From assembly GCF_000691145.1 (NCBI RefSeq), contig NZ_ASJC01000001.1, forward strand, positions 372,001-436,000: a stretch of 64,000 nt of DNA, in the 5' to 3' direction. The stretch is from Bacillus altitudinis 41KF2b. GTDB taxonomy: Bacteria > Bacillota > Bacilli > Bacillales > Bacillaceae. Within the stretch, counting starts at the first letter, position 1. Every line of letters begins with the position of its first letter. The notes under the pieces are model-generated. The model saw only the letters and a program-made list of their open reading frames with translations. It ran no database searches and was not told where the DNA came from. Made by a program: the position numbers and the translations under genes. Of this stretch, positions 47,799 through 56,737 are shown piece after piece.

Positions 47799-48317
47799 TT
47801 GAAATGGACAGTTTATCAGTTACATCAAAAAGCTAAAAACAGCTTCGATTTTCATGAGACGGTTGACTTAAATGAACTTACTAGCCTTCATTCAGATATA
47901 CGTCGCATTTCACCAGTAGAGGTGAAAGGGACTGGAGTGATCGAATCAAAGCAAGTCGCATTTGATTTAACCATCACAGGTGAAATGACATTGCCTTGTT
48001 CAAGAACGCTTGTTGATGTAAATTATCCATTTGCGATTTCAACAAAAGAACTATTTGTACTTCATAAGACAGACGATATAGAAGATGAAGACGTATCTGT
48101 TGTAGAAGACGATATCATCGACTTAACGCCTATAGTCAAGGAAGAAATTCTTCTTGAAGTGCCCATGCAAATCTTTTGCGACCAAGCTGACGTAAAAGGT
48201 GCTGCACCACAGGAAGGGAATGACTGGGCGGTCATTTCGGAAGATGCACATCAAAACCGAATTGATCCTCGTCTGGAAGGCTTGAAGAAGCTCTTAGAAG
48301 AAAATAATGAATCTTAA
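47799..48317 (+). CDS. ylbN: YlbN, DUF177/YceD family protein
   Basis: 172 residues, acidic. N-terminal MKWTVYQLHQKAKNSFDFHETVDL and central SPVEVKGTGVIESKQVAFDLTITGEMTLPCSRTLVDVNYPF are the DUF177 core. It always sits directly before rpmF in firmicutes and proteobacteria, and homologues are linked to 23S rRNA metabolism. TTG start at 47799 behind AGAGGTGA (spacing 5). 21 bp to rpmF. Confidence 0.9.
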   Translation: MKWTVYQLHQKAKNSFDFHETVDLNELTSLHSDIRRISPVEVKGTGVIESKQVAFDLTITGEMTLPCSRTLVDVNYPFAISTKELFVLHKTDDIEDEDVSVVEDDIIDLTPIVKEEILLEVPMQIFCDQADVKGAAPQEGNDWAVISEDAHQNRIDPRLEGLKKLLEENNES

Positions 48318-48338
48318 CTCTTTAAGGAGGTGGGAATA

Positions 48339-48512
48339 ATGGCTGTACCTTTTAGAAGAACTTCTAAAATGAAAAAAAGATTGCGTCGTACGCATTTCAA
48401 ACTACAAGTACCTGGTATGGTAGCTTGCCCAGAATGCGGTGAAATGAAAATTTCTCATCGTGTCTGCAAATCTTGCGGAACATACAAAGGCAAAGACGTA
48501 AAAAGCAACTAA
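48339..48512 (+). CDS. rpmF: 50S ribosomal protein L32
   Basis: 57 residues, [50 protein letters not shown]. Four cysteines (CPEC and CKSC) form the zinc ribbon, so this is the zinc-containing (C+) form. ATG at 48339 after AAGGAGGTGGG. Ends with its own terminator. Confidence 0.96.
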   Translation: MAVPFRRTSKMKKRLRRTHFKLQVPGMVACPECGEMKISHRVCKSCGTYKGKDVKSN

Positions 48513-48523
48513 TGCTTGATAAA

Positions 48524-48556
48524 AAAACGTGAGGGAATCTTCCCTTGCGTTTTTTT
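48524..48556 (+). terminator. Terminator after rpmF
   Basis: AACG..GGGAA / TTCCC..CGTT-type stem (AAAAACGTGAGGGAATC, TTCCCTTGCGTTTTTTT). Confidence 0.8.
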
Positions 48557-48592
48557 ATTGATCTATTTTTTAGGTTTCTCTCCTGCAAATAG

Positions 48593-48620
48593 TCTATCTA
48601 CTCTAGTAAGCGCATATGAT
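48593..48620 (+). promoter_or_regulatory. Candidate sigma-E promoter of gerR
   Basis: TCTATC (48593-48598), 14-bp spacer, CATATGAT (48613-48620); the -10 fits CATAnnnT. The same arrangement recurs before spoVD. Confidence 0.5.
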
Positions 48621-48650
48621 GTGGTATTCAGATTCAGGGGGGATGATGAG

Positions 48651-49190
48651 TTGACGATTACACGGCAGGACGCATGGACACAAGATGAAGATTTACTTTT
48701 AGCAGAAGTTGTCTTAAGGCATATCCGAGATGGCGGTACCCAGCTTTCAGCATTTGAAGAGGTTGGAAAAGCATTGTCAAGAACAGCAGCAGCATGTGGA
48801 TTCAGGTGGAATTCTTACGTCAGAAAGCAGTACCAGGCAGGCATTGAGCTTGCCAAAAAACAGCGAAAAGAACTGCGTAAAAAAATTGGTATCCATTCTT
48901 CGGGTTTACCGCAGCATGCGTTCACCATAGAGGAGAAGGCATCTTCTGATCAGACTGAACTGACGCTTCGAGAAGTAATTCGGTTTCTAGAGCAGCTTGA
49001 GAAAGAACCATCTGGTCCAGCTTATTTACGGGAGGAGCTTAAAGATGCACAGCATCAATTAAAATCACTCACCGAAGAAAATGAACAGCTGAAGCGTCAA
49101 TTAAAAATGACAGAAGAAGATTACCGGGCACTTATTGGTATTGTAGAAAGAGTCAAACAGAATATCAGCTTAAAAGATTACGCAAAATAA
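48651..49190 (+). CDS. gerR: GerR (YlbO), RsfA-family mother-cell transcription regulator
   Basis: 179 aa. N-terminal Myb-like DNA-binding domain ([59 protein letters not shown]) and a C-terminal coiled coil ([22 protein letters not shown]). In B. subtilis GerR is a sigma-E-dependent regulator of mother-cell genes needed for proper spore germination. TTG start at 48651, 8 nt behind GGGGGG. Confidence 0.9.
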   Translation: MTITRQDAWTQDEDLLLAEVVLRHIRDGGTQLSAFEEVGKALSRTAAACGFRWNSYVRKQYQAGIELAKKQRKELRKKIGIHSSGLPQHAFTIEEKASSDQTELTLREVIRFLEQLEKEPSGPAYLREELKDAQHQLKSLTEENEQLKRQLKMTEEDYRALIGIVERVKQNISLKDYAK

Positions 49191-49228
49191 GAAAACGCCC
49201 CTCACAGATGGAAAGAGGGGCGTTTTCT
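49191..49228. terminator. Bidirectional terminator between gerR and ylbP
   Basis: GAAAACGCCCCTC / GAGGGGCGTTTTC, a 13-bp perfect stem with an 11-nt loop. Confidence 0.9.
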
Positions 49229-49243
49229 TATTGATTAAAATGA

Positions 49244-49723
49244 TTAAGCGGACTCACCTGTGTTCTTTTGAATATGTGCAGGCTCCCAAATGAGTGGGTT
49301 TTCTCCTTTATCGCGTTCCATATCATATTTCACCGCTTCAAAGCCCATTTTATCCCAAAAACCGGCAGATTTGACGCGTGGATTCGTTCGAATTGGAAGG
49401 CCGAAAGATTTTGCGAAATCAACAAGCGCTTCGCCGTATCCTTTACGCTGATATCCTGGCAGCACTTCTAGCTTCCACAGCTCTAGATAATCATGATTAT
49501 GGTCAAAATACGTCGTCGTCGAGCCATCTACTTGATAGAGGCTCATACGTGCCACAAGCTTATCTCCAAAGTAAATCCCATAAAATGGAGAGTTGCTGTC
49601 ATTTTCAATCATATTACTTTCTAGGTCTTCAAGCATGGAAAGTTCTTGTATGCCATATTCCTTAAATTGTTTAAATTCCTCTAATGTTTTGTAGTTAATC
49701 AGAAGACGTTTTACTTGTGTCAT
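49244..49723 (-). CDS. ylbP: GNAT family N-acetyltransferase YlbP
   Basis: 159 residues; acetyl-CoA binding motif A is LEVLPGYQRKGYGEALVDFAKS. Sequence such as YFGDKLVARMSLYQVDGSTTTYFDHNHDYLELWKLEV is the GNAT core; acceptor unknown. ATG at 49723 behind AAGGGGGAA. Syntenic with B. subtilis ylbP; divergent from panE. Confidence 0.9.
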   Translation of the reverse strand: MTQVKRLLINYKTLEEFKQFKEYGIQELSMLEDLESNMIENDSNSPFYGIYFGDKLVARMSLYQVDGSTTTYFDHNHDYLELWKLEVLPGYQRKGYGEALVDFAKSFGLPIRTNPRVKSAGFWDKMGFEAVKYDMERDKGENPLIWEPAHIQKNTGESA

Positions 49724-49933
49724 GTGATCTTCCCCCTTACACACATAATGTCGACAGTGATGTCATTGAAGGCGTTTTCATCCCATCCGCCTAAAAAAGT
49801 TTTTACACTTATTATTATAGTTTTTTAATTAAAAAAATTCAATCATAGCGCGTTATCTGCTTTTTGCATCGTAGCACGAAACTGGTAAAATAGTTGATAA
49901 CATGAAGTAAACAGAAAAAGGGAAGTGCGGCAA

Positions 49934-50827
49934 TTGAAAATTGGAATCATTGGCGGTGGTGCGATTGGTCTGCTTTGTGCTAGTTATTTATCAGAGCATC
50001 ATGACATCACCCTCTTTACAAGAAGAAAACAGCAGGCAGAAGAAATTCGAGCATTAGGCATTGAACGAATGGTAAGAGGGGAAACCATTCAATCAGCTGT
50101 TGGGGCCGATACGGGAGTCAAAGGAATATTTGATTTGCTGATTGTGACAGTGAAGTATCATCACCTGCAAGATGTTCTAAGTGAATTATCAGGACTGCCT
50201 CGTCAGCGGATCTTATTTTTGCAGAACGGAATGGCCCACTTATTCGATTTAAAGAACTGGAAAGCGGCACATCAGTTATATATTGGTGTAGTAGAGCATG
50301 GCGCAATGAAGGTGTCTGATCGCGCAGTAAACCATACAGGAATTGGTGTCATCAAGTGGGGAGCATTTCTGCATGAGGAAAAAGGACCTATGAGTAGTGG
50401 ATTGTCATCGGCCGATTTTCAAATGATTTATACAGATGAATGGAAAAAGATACTGGAGGAAAAACTGCTCGTCAATGTGTGTATTAATCCGTTGACGGCT
50501 TTATTACATGTGAATAATGGGGAATTGGTATCGAACCCATCATATGAACATATGATGACATGTGCATTTGAAGAAGCGGTTTCCATTCTACGGTTGCCTG
50601 AAAAAGATCGTCTATGGGCTCATGTGAAATCGATTTGCCATCAAACGGCTGCCAATCAATCGTCGATGCTGCAAGATATCGTCAAAGGCCGCCAAACTGA
50701 AAGAAAAGCAATCATTGGCTACCTTTTAAAAAAAGCTCAAGGTCAAGGGATGACGCCGCCATTCCTCACTTTCTTGAATAGAAGCTTGGAAGTATTGGAA
50801 AAAAAGCAAACAAAATCTTTTGAGTGA
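49934..50827 (+). CDS. panE: 2-dehydropantoate 2-reductase
   Basis: 297 aa NADPH-dependent ketopantoate reductase (B. subtilis ylbQ), which makes pantoate for CoA synthesis. Rossmann motif IGIIGGGAIGLLCASYL at the N-terminus; catalytic Lys in KLLVNVCINPLTALL and the downstream Asn/Ser substrate residues are present. TTG at 49934 is preferred over GTG 49925, which sits too close to AAAGGGAA. Confidence 0.92.
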   Translation: MKIGIIGGGAIGLLCASYLSEHHDITLFTRRKQQAEEIRALGIERMVRGETIQSAVGADTGVKGIFDLLIVTVKYHHLQDVLSELSGLPRQRILFLQNGMAHLFDLKNWKAAHQLYIGVVEHGAMKVSDRAVNHTGIGVIKWGAFLHEEKGPMSSGLSSADFQMIYTDEWKKILEEKLLVNVCINPLTALLHVNNGELVSNPSYEHMMTCAFEEAVSILRLPEKDRLWAHVKSICHQTAANQSSMLQDIVKGRQTERKAIIGYLLKKAQGQGMTPPFLTFLNRSLEVLEKKQTKSFE

Positions 50828-50892
50828 GCTCATTTACATGCTATACTTTTTTCGGGAAACTAACTATTTATTGAAGAAAGGAAGTTCTAAAC

Positions 50893-52512
50893 ATGCAATT
50901 GACTGAACTTTCCATCCGAAGTCAGAATTTATTCATACGTGATTATATAGAAGAAAAAAAAGAGATGACTGCTTTTTTTGATTATGATATACATTCTGAG
51001 CACACATGGAAAAAGAGATACGACGATCTCATGGAAAGGAGCTTCCCGCGCGAGGCTTTAGCGGATTATATGAGCGCATATCATGCAAAATTTGATTCGG
51101 CTGCCATGCGTGAGAATATTGAGAAGATCCGTGATGAACGGAGCGTCATGGTGGTTGGAGGACAGCAGGCAGGCTTACTGGCAGGTCCGCTTTATACCAT
51201 ACATAAAATCATTTCCATTATTCAGTTTGCCAAAGAAAAAGAATCAGCGCTTGGCGTTCCTGTTATTCCGGTCTTTTGGGTAGCGGGTGAAGATCACGAT
51301 GTAGACGAAATTAACTTTGTGTACACGTCTGGCGAAAAAGGCCCAGTCAAACAAAAGCTTCCATTACATCATGTGAAAAAAACAGCTGCGAAAAGAACAC
51401 CTCTCCACCAAGAGAAAACAGAGAGATGGCTTCGTGATGTATTTTCAACCTATGAGGAATCTGCTTACACAAATGACTTGTTTGATCAGCTTCTTCGATG
51501 TTTACGCAAATCAGAAACGTTTACTGATTTCTTTGAGTGGATTGTTTGCGATCTATTTGAAGAAGATGGACTGCTGTTATTGAATTCAGGAGACTTCGGC
51601 GTGAAGCCACTTGAACGTACGTTATTCAAGCAAATTGTGGAGTCGAGTGATGCGATCGTGGCTCGCTTAAATAACACGCAGGCTGCCATGAAACAAGCGG
51701 GGTATCAGCCGATTATTGAAGCTGGTGACCATCAAGCCAACTTGTTTTACGAATATGATGATGAGCGTTTCCTCATGGAAAAAGAGAATGGCCAATTTTC
51801 TATATCCGAAGTGGGGCTTACTTGGACAAAAGATGAGCTTTTGCAGGAAGTCGAGGAGCACCCAGAGCGGTTTAGCAATAATGTGGTGACCCGTCCATTG
51901 ATGCAGGAAACCCTTCTTCCAACGCTTGCTTTTATGGCTGGACACGGTGAAGTGAACTATTGGGGTGAGCTGAAAGGCATCTTCGAGTACTTCGATGTCA
52001 AAATGGCACCCGTTCTTCCAAGACTGCACGTCACCATTCTTGAAAGGCACATTGATAAGAAGCTGCCGATAAGAGAATTGTCGGTTGAAGAAGTGCTGAC
52101 AAAAGGCGTGAAAGAAAAGAAGGATGCGCACTTTCAGCAAAGTCTCCCAGACAGCTTTGTTCAATCGGTTCAACATGCCAAACGTGAATTAGCGAATGTT
52201 CATGAGGCAATGAGACAAGAAGCGCTAGAGATCGAACCAAGCTTTGAACAGCTATTAGATAAAAATGCCAAATTTATAGAAGACCAGCTTCAATTTGTTT
52301 ATCAAAAGGTTGCAAAGCGTGTGGAAGAGAAGGAAGGATACATCCTTCGAGATTTTGAACGGATTGAAAATAGTTTAAAACCACTCGAAGCACCACAAGA
52401 AAGAATTTGGAATATCATGTACTTTTTAAACAAATATGGTCCAGAATTCTTCAAAACGTTCAAAAATCTGCCATTTTCATTTCAAAACAAGCAACAAATT
52501 GTCAAACTTTGA
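50893..52512 (+). CDS. bshC: Bacillithiol synthase BshC (cysteine-adding enzyme)
   Basis: 539 residues (B. subtilis yllA). Adds cysteine to glucosaminyl-malate in the last step of bacillithiol synthesis. GGQQAGLLAGPLYTIHKIISI and VFWVAGEDHDVDEINFVY form the nucleotidyltransferase-like core; the C-terminal half has the long coiled-coil insertion typical of the family. ATG behind AAAGGAAG. Terminator downstream separates it from mraZ. Confidence 0.94.
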   Translation: MQLTELSIRSQNLFIRDYIEEKKEMTAFFDYDIHSEHTWKKRYDDLMERSFPREALADYMSAYHAKFDSAAMRENIEKIRDERSVMVVGGQQAGLLAGPLYTIHKIISIIQFAKEKESALGVPVIPVFWVAGEDHDVDEINFVYTSGEKGPVKQKLPLHHVKKTAAKRTPLHQEKTERWLRDVFSTYEESAYTNDLFDQLLRCLRKSETFTDFFEWIVCDLFEEDGLLLLNSGDFGVKPLERTLFKQIVESSDAIVARLNNTQAAMKQAGYQPIIEAGDHQANLFYEYDDERFLMEKENGQFSISEVGLTWTKDELLQEVEEHPERFSNNVVTRPLMQETLLPTLAFMAGHGEVNYWGELKGIFEYFDVKMAPVLPRLHVTILERHIDKKLPIRELSVEEVLTKGVKEKKDAHFQQSLPDSFVQSVQHAKRELANVHEAMRQEALEIEPSFEQLLDKNAKFIEDQLQFVYQKVAKRVEEKEGYILRDFERIENSLKPLEAPQERIWNIMYFLNKYGPEFFKTFKNLPFSFQNKQQIVKL

Positions 52513-52527
52513 AATAAAGTTTTAATG

Positions 52528-52557
52528 AACCCTGACTAGTTCAGGGTTTTTTTTTAT
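52528..52557 (+). terminator. Terminator after bshC
   Basis: AACCCTGA / TCAGGGTT stem, loop CTAGT, then T9. Confidence 0.9.
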
Positions 52558-52582
52558 GTGGAAACAGTGTAAAATAAGTTTT

Positions 52583-52629
52583 GTGGAGAGAAGTGGTGGA
52601 TAGTGGAGAGTATGGGTGAGAAAGTGGGG
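52583..52629 (+). promoter_or_regulatory. MraZ-binding-type repeats in front of mraZ
   Basis: GTGG recurs at 52583, 52593, 52603 and 52624 with TGGG at 52613, i.e. a near 10-bp ladder ending just before the mraZ start. A TAAAAT (52570-52575) upstream could be the -10. MraZ is known in other bacteria to autoregulate through TGGG/GTG repeats with one-turn spacing. Confidence 0.6.
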
Positions 52630-52639
52630 CTCTGATATC

Positions 52640-53071
52640 ATGTTCATGGGTGAATACCAACATACGATTGATACAAAAGGGCGCATGATCATCCCTGCTA
52701 AATTTAGAGACGATCTCGGAGAACAGTTTGTGCTGACGAGAGGGCTTGATCAATGTTTATTTGGCTACCCTATGAGTGAGTGGAAACTAATTGAAGAGAA
52801 ACTCAAAGCACTGCCGCTAACGAAAAAAGATGCACGTGCGTTTACCCGGTTCTTCTTCTCCGGCGCAGTTGAATGTGATCTGGACAAGCAGGGGCGCATT
52901 AACATCGCATCCAACCTACTCCAATATGCAAAACTCGAAAAAGAATGTGTGGTCATCGGCGTTTCAAATCGAATTGAGTTGTGGAGTAAGTCGATCTGGG
53001 AACAATATACAGAAGAGCAAGAAGATTCTTTTGCTGAAATTGCTGAAAACATGATTGGATTTGATATATAA
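52640..53071 (+). CDS. mraZ: MraZ, transcriptional regulator of the dcw cluster
   Basis: 143 aa, two SpoVT-AbrB-like (MraZ) domains with DxxxR signatures: [14 protein letters not shown] and [13 protein letters not shown]. Forms ring oligomers that bind short repeats. ATG at 52640 ([15 protein letters not shown]..) corresponds to the B. subtilis start. First gene of mraZ-rsmH-ftsL-pbpB, with candidate self-binding repeats directly upstream. Confidence 0.95.
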   Translation: MFMGEYQHTIDTKGRMIIPAKFRDDLGEQFVLTRGLDQCLFGYPMSEWKLIEEKLKALPLTKKDARAFTRFFFSGAVECDLDKQGRINIASNLLQYAKLEKECVVIGVSNRIELWSKSIWEQYTEEQEDSFAEIAENMIGFDI

Positions 53072-53137
53072 TAATCCCTTGTGCAGCAAGCTTTCTACAC
53101 ATTCATTTCTATTTGAAAAAGGTGGGACCATATCATC

Positions 53138-54070
53138 ATGTTTCAACATGAGACAGTATTATTAAAAGAAACAGTTGACGGTTTAAACGTCAAAGAAGAC
53201 GGTACATATGTGGACTGCACGCTAGGCGGCGCAGGTCATAGCTCATATTTACTATCTCAATTATCAGAAAAAGGTACATTGATTGGGTTTGACCAAGACG
53301 ATGCTGCACTGGATCATGCACGAGAGAAGCTCGCACATGTTAAAGCGAACATTCTTTTCATAAAAAGCAACTTCCGATATTTAAAAGAACGTCTGAATGA
53401 ACAAGGAATTACAAGCGTAGACGGTGTGATTTTTGATCTTGGGGTTTCATCACCTCAGCTTGACACACCAGAGAGAGGCTTTAGTTATCACCATGATGCA
53501 CCTCTTGACATGCGAATGGATCAAACCGCTGCTTTGTCGGCAAAACAAGTGGTGAATGAATGGCCATTTGAAGATCTAGTTCGGATTTTCTACAAATATG
53601 GGGAAGAAAAATTCAGCAAGCAAATCGCACGCAAAATTGAAGAAGCCAGAAAAAAAGCGCCAATTGAAACAACAGGTGAGCTTGTCGACATTATTAAAGA
53701 AGGAATTCCCGCACCTGCAAGACGAAAAGGCGGACATCCAGCGAAAAGAGTATTTCAAGCGATCCGAATTGCCGTAAATGACGAATTGAAAGTATTTGAA
53801 GAAGCACTAGAACAAGCAATAGAGTTACTCAATCCGAAGGGGAGAATTTCTGTCATTACATTCCATTCACTTGAAGATCGGATTTGTAAAAGTACATTTA
53901 AAGAAATGTCTTCTCTTCCAGAACTTCCGCACGGACTACCAGTGATTCCAGAAGGACTTGAACCAAAACTGAAGCTGATCACGAGAAAACCAATCGTTGC
54001 ATCAGAACAAGAGCTGGAATATAACAACCGTGCCCGTTCAGCGAAGCTCCGAATTGCAGAAAAAAAGTAA
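53138..54070 (+). CDS. rsmH: 16S rRNA (cytosine-1402 N4) methyltransferase RsmH
   Basis: 310 residues (mraW/ylxA). SAM motif [16 protein letters not shown] and [11 protein letters not shown]; target-binding [19 protein letters not shown] and HSLEDRICK. Methylates C1402 of 16S rRNA. 66 bp behind mraZ; ftsL follows 36 bp later. Confidence 0.96.
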   Translation: MFQHETVLLKETVDGLNVKEDGTYVDCTLGGAGHSSYLLSQLSEKGTLIGFDQDDAALDHAREKLAHVKANILFIKSNFRYLKERLNEQGITSVDGVIFDLGVSSPQLDTPERGFSYHHDAPLDMRMDQTAALSAKQVVNEWPFEDLVRIFYKYGEEKFSKQIARKIEEARKKAPIETTGELVDIIKEGIPAPARRKGGHPAKRVFQAIRIAVNDELKVFEEALEQAIELLNPKGRISVITFHSLEDRICKSTFKEMSSLPELPHGLPVIPEGLEPKLKLITRKPIVASEQELEYNNRARSAKLRIAEKK

Positions 54071-54106
54071 ACGACACCATAGATGATGATAAAAAGGAGG
54101 TTTCTT

Positions 54107-54454
54107 ATGAGTAATTTGGCTTACCAAAGAGAAGTAAAGCAACATCAAACCGAGCAGCAAGGTCAATCGGTTGTGATTAGAAGAAGAGGTTCTATTACAC
54201 TTGGTGAAAAAATCTTACTTGTCATGTTTGTCATGGCTCTCATGTGCAGCTCGATCCTCATCATTTCGAAAGCCTTTGCTGTTTATCACGCAAATATCGA
54301 AGTGCAGAAACTAGAACAGCAAGTGTCATTAGAATCGAAAAAGATCACCGAACTGCAAAAGGAAAAAGATTTACTAAGTGAACCAGAGAGAATCATTGAA
54401 GCCGCTAAAAAAGCGGGCTTAAGCATATCGAAAGATGTTAAGAAGGTCGATTAA
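54107..54454 (+). CDS. ftsL: Cell-division protein FtsL
   Basis: 115 aa. Short cytoplasmic N-terminus, one membrane helix ([25 protein letters not shown]), then an extracellular leucine-zipper-like coiled coil ([25 protein letters not shown]). Partners DivIC/DivIB and controls FtsW-PBP2B. ATG 54107 behind AAAAAGGAGG. One base separates its TAA from the pbpB ATG. Confidence 0.93.
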   Translation: MSNLAYQREVKQHQTEQQGQSVVIRRRGSITLGEKILLVMFVMALMCSSILIISKAFAVYHANIEVQKLEQQVSLESKKITELQKEKDLLSEPERIIEAAKKAGLSISKDVKKVD

Positions 54455-54455
54455 C

Positions 54456-56612
54456 ATGGCGATGCCTAAAAAGAATAAAATGATGAACAGAGGCGCGGCA
54501 ATTGCGAGTATTTGCTTCGCCCTGTTTTTCTTTATCATCCTTGCACGTTTTATTTATATTCAGATTACGGGAACCGTTGATGGACAAGTGTTAGCTGCAA
54601 AAGCCAATGAACAATATCAATCGAAAAAAACACTTGAAGCCAAAAGAGGGTCCATTTTAGACAGAAACGGAAATGTGATTGCGGAAGATACATCTGTGTA
54701 TAAGCTGATTGCGATCATGAGCAAGAAAATGACGGTCGATCCAAAGCATCCGATGCATGTCGTTGACAAAGAAAAGACAGCAAAAGAGCTGTCAAAAGTC
54801 ATTGATATGAGTGAGAGTGAAATTTTAAAGCGTCTGAATACAAAAGATGCGTTCCAAGTTGAGTTTGGTAAAGCCGGAAAGGATATTAGTTTTTCAACAA
54901 AGGAAAAAATTGAAAAGCTAAAACTTCCTGGGATCGCCTTTGAAAAAGACACAAAGAGGTATTATCCAAACGGCATGTTTGCTTCGAACTTAATCGGTTA
55001 CGCTAGATTAGATGAAGCAACGAAGGACATGTCAGGCGCAATGGGTCTAGAAAAGGCTCTGAATAAATATCTGAAAGAAAAAGATGGCTATGTAACATAT
55101 AACAGCGACAGAAGCGGATGGGCACTTCCGAATAGTAAAGAAGACATCGTTGCCCCGAAAGACGGGAAAAACGTCACACTGACCATCGACCAAAAAATTC
55201 AAGCATTTCTTGAAGAAAGTATGACGCAGGTCGCTAAAAAATATAAGCCGAAGAAAATCATTGCGACAGTCGTTGATCCGAAAACTGGAAGAGTTCTTGC
55301 AATGGGACAGCGGCCAAGCTTTAATTTAAATGAACTCGACATTACGAACTATAACAACGATGTCATTTCTTACGCATTTGAACCAGGTTCAACAATGAAA
55401 ATTTTTACACTCGCTGCTGCTATCCAAGAAGGAGTGTACCAAGGCAGTGACAAGTATCAGTCTGGTACTTATAAAGTAGGCGGCGGTCTTGTAAGAGACC
55501 ATAACAACGGAAATGGCTGGGGGAAAATTGATTTTCATGAAGGTGTTCTACGTTCTTCAAACGTAGCTTTTGCGAAACTGGCAAAAGATAAGCTAGGTTT
55601 CACACGCTACGAACAATACTTGCAAAAATTCCATTTCTATGACAAAACAGGCATAGACTTGCCGAACGAAGCGTCTAGTAAAATCAATTTCAGATACGAA
55701 TATGACAAAGCATCGACTGCTTATGGTCAGGCGTCCGCGATTACCCCAATTCAGCAAATTGAAGCGGCGACAGCCATTGCAAACGGTGGAACGATGATGA
55801 AACCATATGTAATCGATCATATTACAGACCCGAACACAAACAAAACAATTTTACAGCACGAACCAACAGTAGCAGGAAAACCAATTTCTTCTGATACAGC
55901 GAAGCAAGTCCGTGACATTTTAGGTGAGGTCGTTTCCTCAAAAATTGGCACAGGACAGCCATATCAAATCAAAGGTTTTGATGTCGCTGGGAAAACAGGT
56001 ACAGGACAAATTGGCGGTGCTGGCGGTTACCTTCAAGGGAGAAACGATTACGTCTTTTCATTTATGGGAATGGCACCAAAAGATGATCCGAAGCTGCTCG
56101 TTTATGTGGCTGTCCAACAGCCTCAGCTATCTGAAACACAAACAGGCTCTGCCCCTGTTTCAGAAATCTTTAACCCTGTGATGAAAAATAGTTTGCTCTA
56201 TTTAAATATCGCACCAACAAAAACAGACGATAAAAAATCTGGCAAACAGAAAATAAAACAAGAAACAATGCCGTCATTCCTAGATTTAGAAGTGAAACAG
56301 GCAGAAACAGAAGCAAAAAACAAAAAGTTATCACCTGTTGTCATTGGTGACGGTCTATCCATTAAACGCCAATGGCCAAATGCGGGCTCTGAATTCTCTG
56401 AAAGCCAGAAAGTCTTTTTGAAAACAGCAGGGAAAACCATTAAAATGCCTGATATGACAGGCTGGTCCAGAAGGGAAGTTCTTCAATATGCGTCTATTTC
56501 AGGTGTGCATATTGAAACAAATGGACAGGGATATGCTGTCAAACAAAGCGTGAAAAGTGGAGCGGAGATTTCAGATAAAGTCGTCACAGTGACCTTCAAA
56601 AGTCCAAATTAA
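54456..56612 (+). CDS. pbpB: Penicillin-binding protein 2B (septal transpeptidase)
   Basis: 718 residues. Membrane anchor, class B PBP dimerisation domain ([18 protein letters not shown]..), then the transpeptidase with SxxK in [11 protein letters not shown], SxN in [10 protein letters not shown] and KTG in [11 protein letters not shown], and two C-terminal PASTA domains ([13 protein letters not shown].. and [17 protein letters not shown]..). Works with FtsW in septal synthesis. ATG at 54456, almost abutting ftsL. Confidence 0.96.
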   Translation: MAMPKKNKMMNRGAAIASICFALFFFIILARFIYIQITGTVDGQVLAAKANEQYQSKKTLEAKRGSILDRNGNVIAEDTSVYKLIAIMSKKMTVDPKHPMHVVDKEKTAKELSKVIDMSESEILKRLNTKDAFQVEFGKAGKDISFSTKEKIEKLKLPGIAFEKDTKRYYPNGMFASNLIGYARLDEATKDMSGAMGLEKALNKYLKEKDGYVTYNSDRSGWALPNSKEDIVAPKDGKNVTLTIDQKIQAFLEESMTQVAKKYKPKKIIATVVDPKTGRVLAMGQRPSFNLNELDITNYNNDVISYAFEPGSTMKIFTLAAAIQEGVYQGSDKYQSGTYKVGGGLVRDHNNGNGWGKIDFHEGVLRSSNVAFAKLAKDKLGFTRYEQYLQKFHFYDKTGIDLPNEASSKINFRYEYDKASTAYGQASAITPIQQIEAATAIANGGTMMKPYVIDHITDPNTNKTILQHEPTVAGKPISSDTAKQVRDILGEVVSSKIGTGQPYQIKGFDVAGKTGTGQIGGAGGYLQGRNDYVFSFMGMAPKDDPKLLVYVAVQQPQLSETQTGSAPVSEIFNPVMKNSLLYLNIAPTKTDDKKSGKQKIKQETMPSFLDLEVKQAETEAKNKKLSPVVIGDGLSIKRQWPNAGSEFSESQKVFLKTAGKTIKMPDMTGWSRREVLQYASISGVHIETNGQGYAVKQSVKSGAEISDKVVTVTFKSPN

Positions 56613-56618
56613 CTTGAA

Positions 56619-56648
56619 AACCTAGCAAATCATTTGCTAGGTTTTTTT
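56619..56648 (+). terminator. Terminator after pbpB
   Basis: AACCTAGCAAAT / ATTTGCTAGGTT stem then T7; separates the vegetative division operon from spoVD. Confidence 0.9.
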
Positions 56649-56676
56649 CTTCTGCTTGAGCGATGGACGAGATCGT

Positions 56677-56704
56677 TCTATAAAAAGACGAGCCTGCATA
56701 TGAT
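56677..56704 (+). promoter_or_regulatory. Candidate sigma-E promoter of spoVD
   Basis: TCTATA (56677-56682), 14-bp spacer, CATATGAT (56697-56704), about 33 bp before spoVD. spoVD is a known sigma-E gene in B. subtilis. Same boxes and spacing as before gerR. Confidence 0.55.
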
Positions 56705-56737
56705 GAAAACAAGCCATATGTAAGGAGTGAACCGGGC

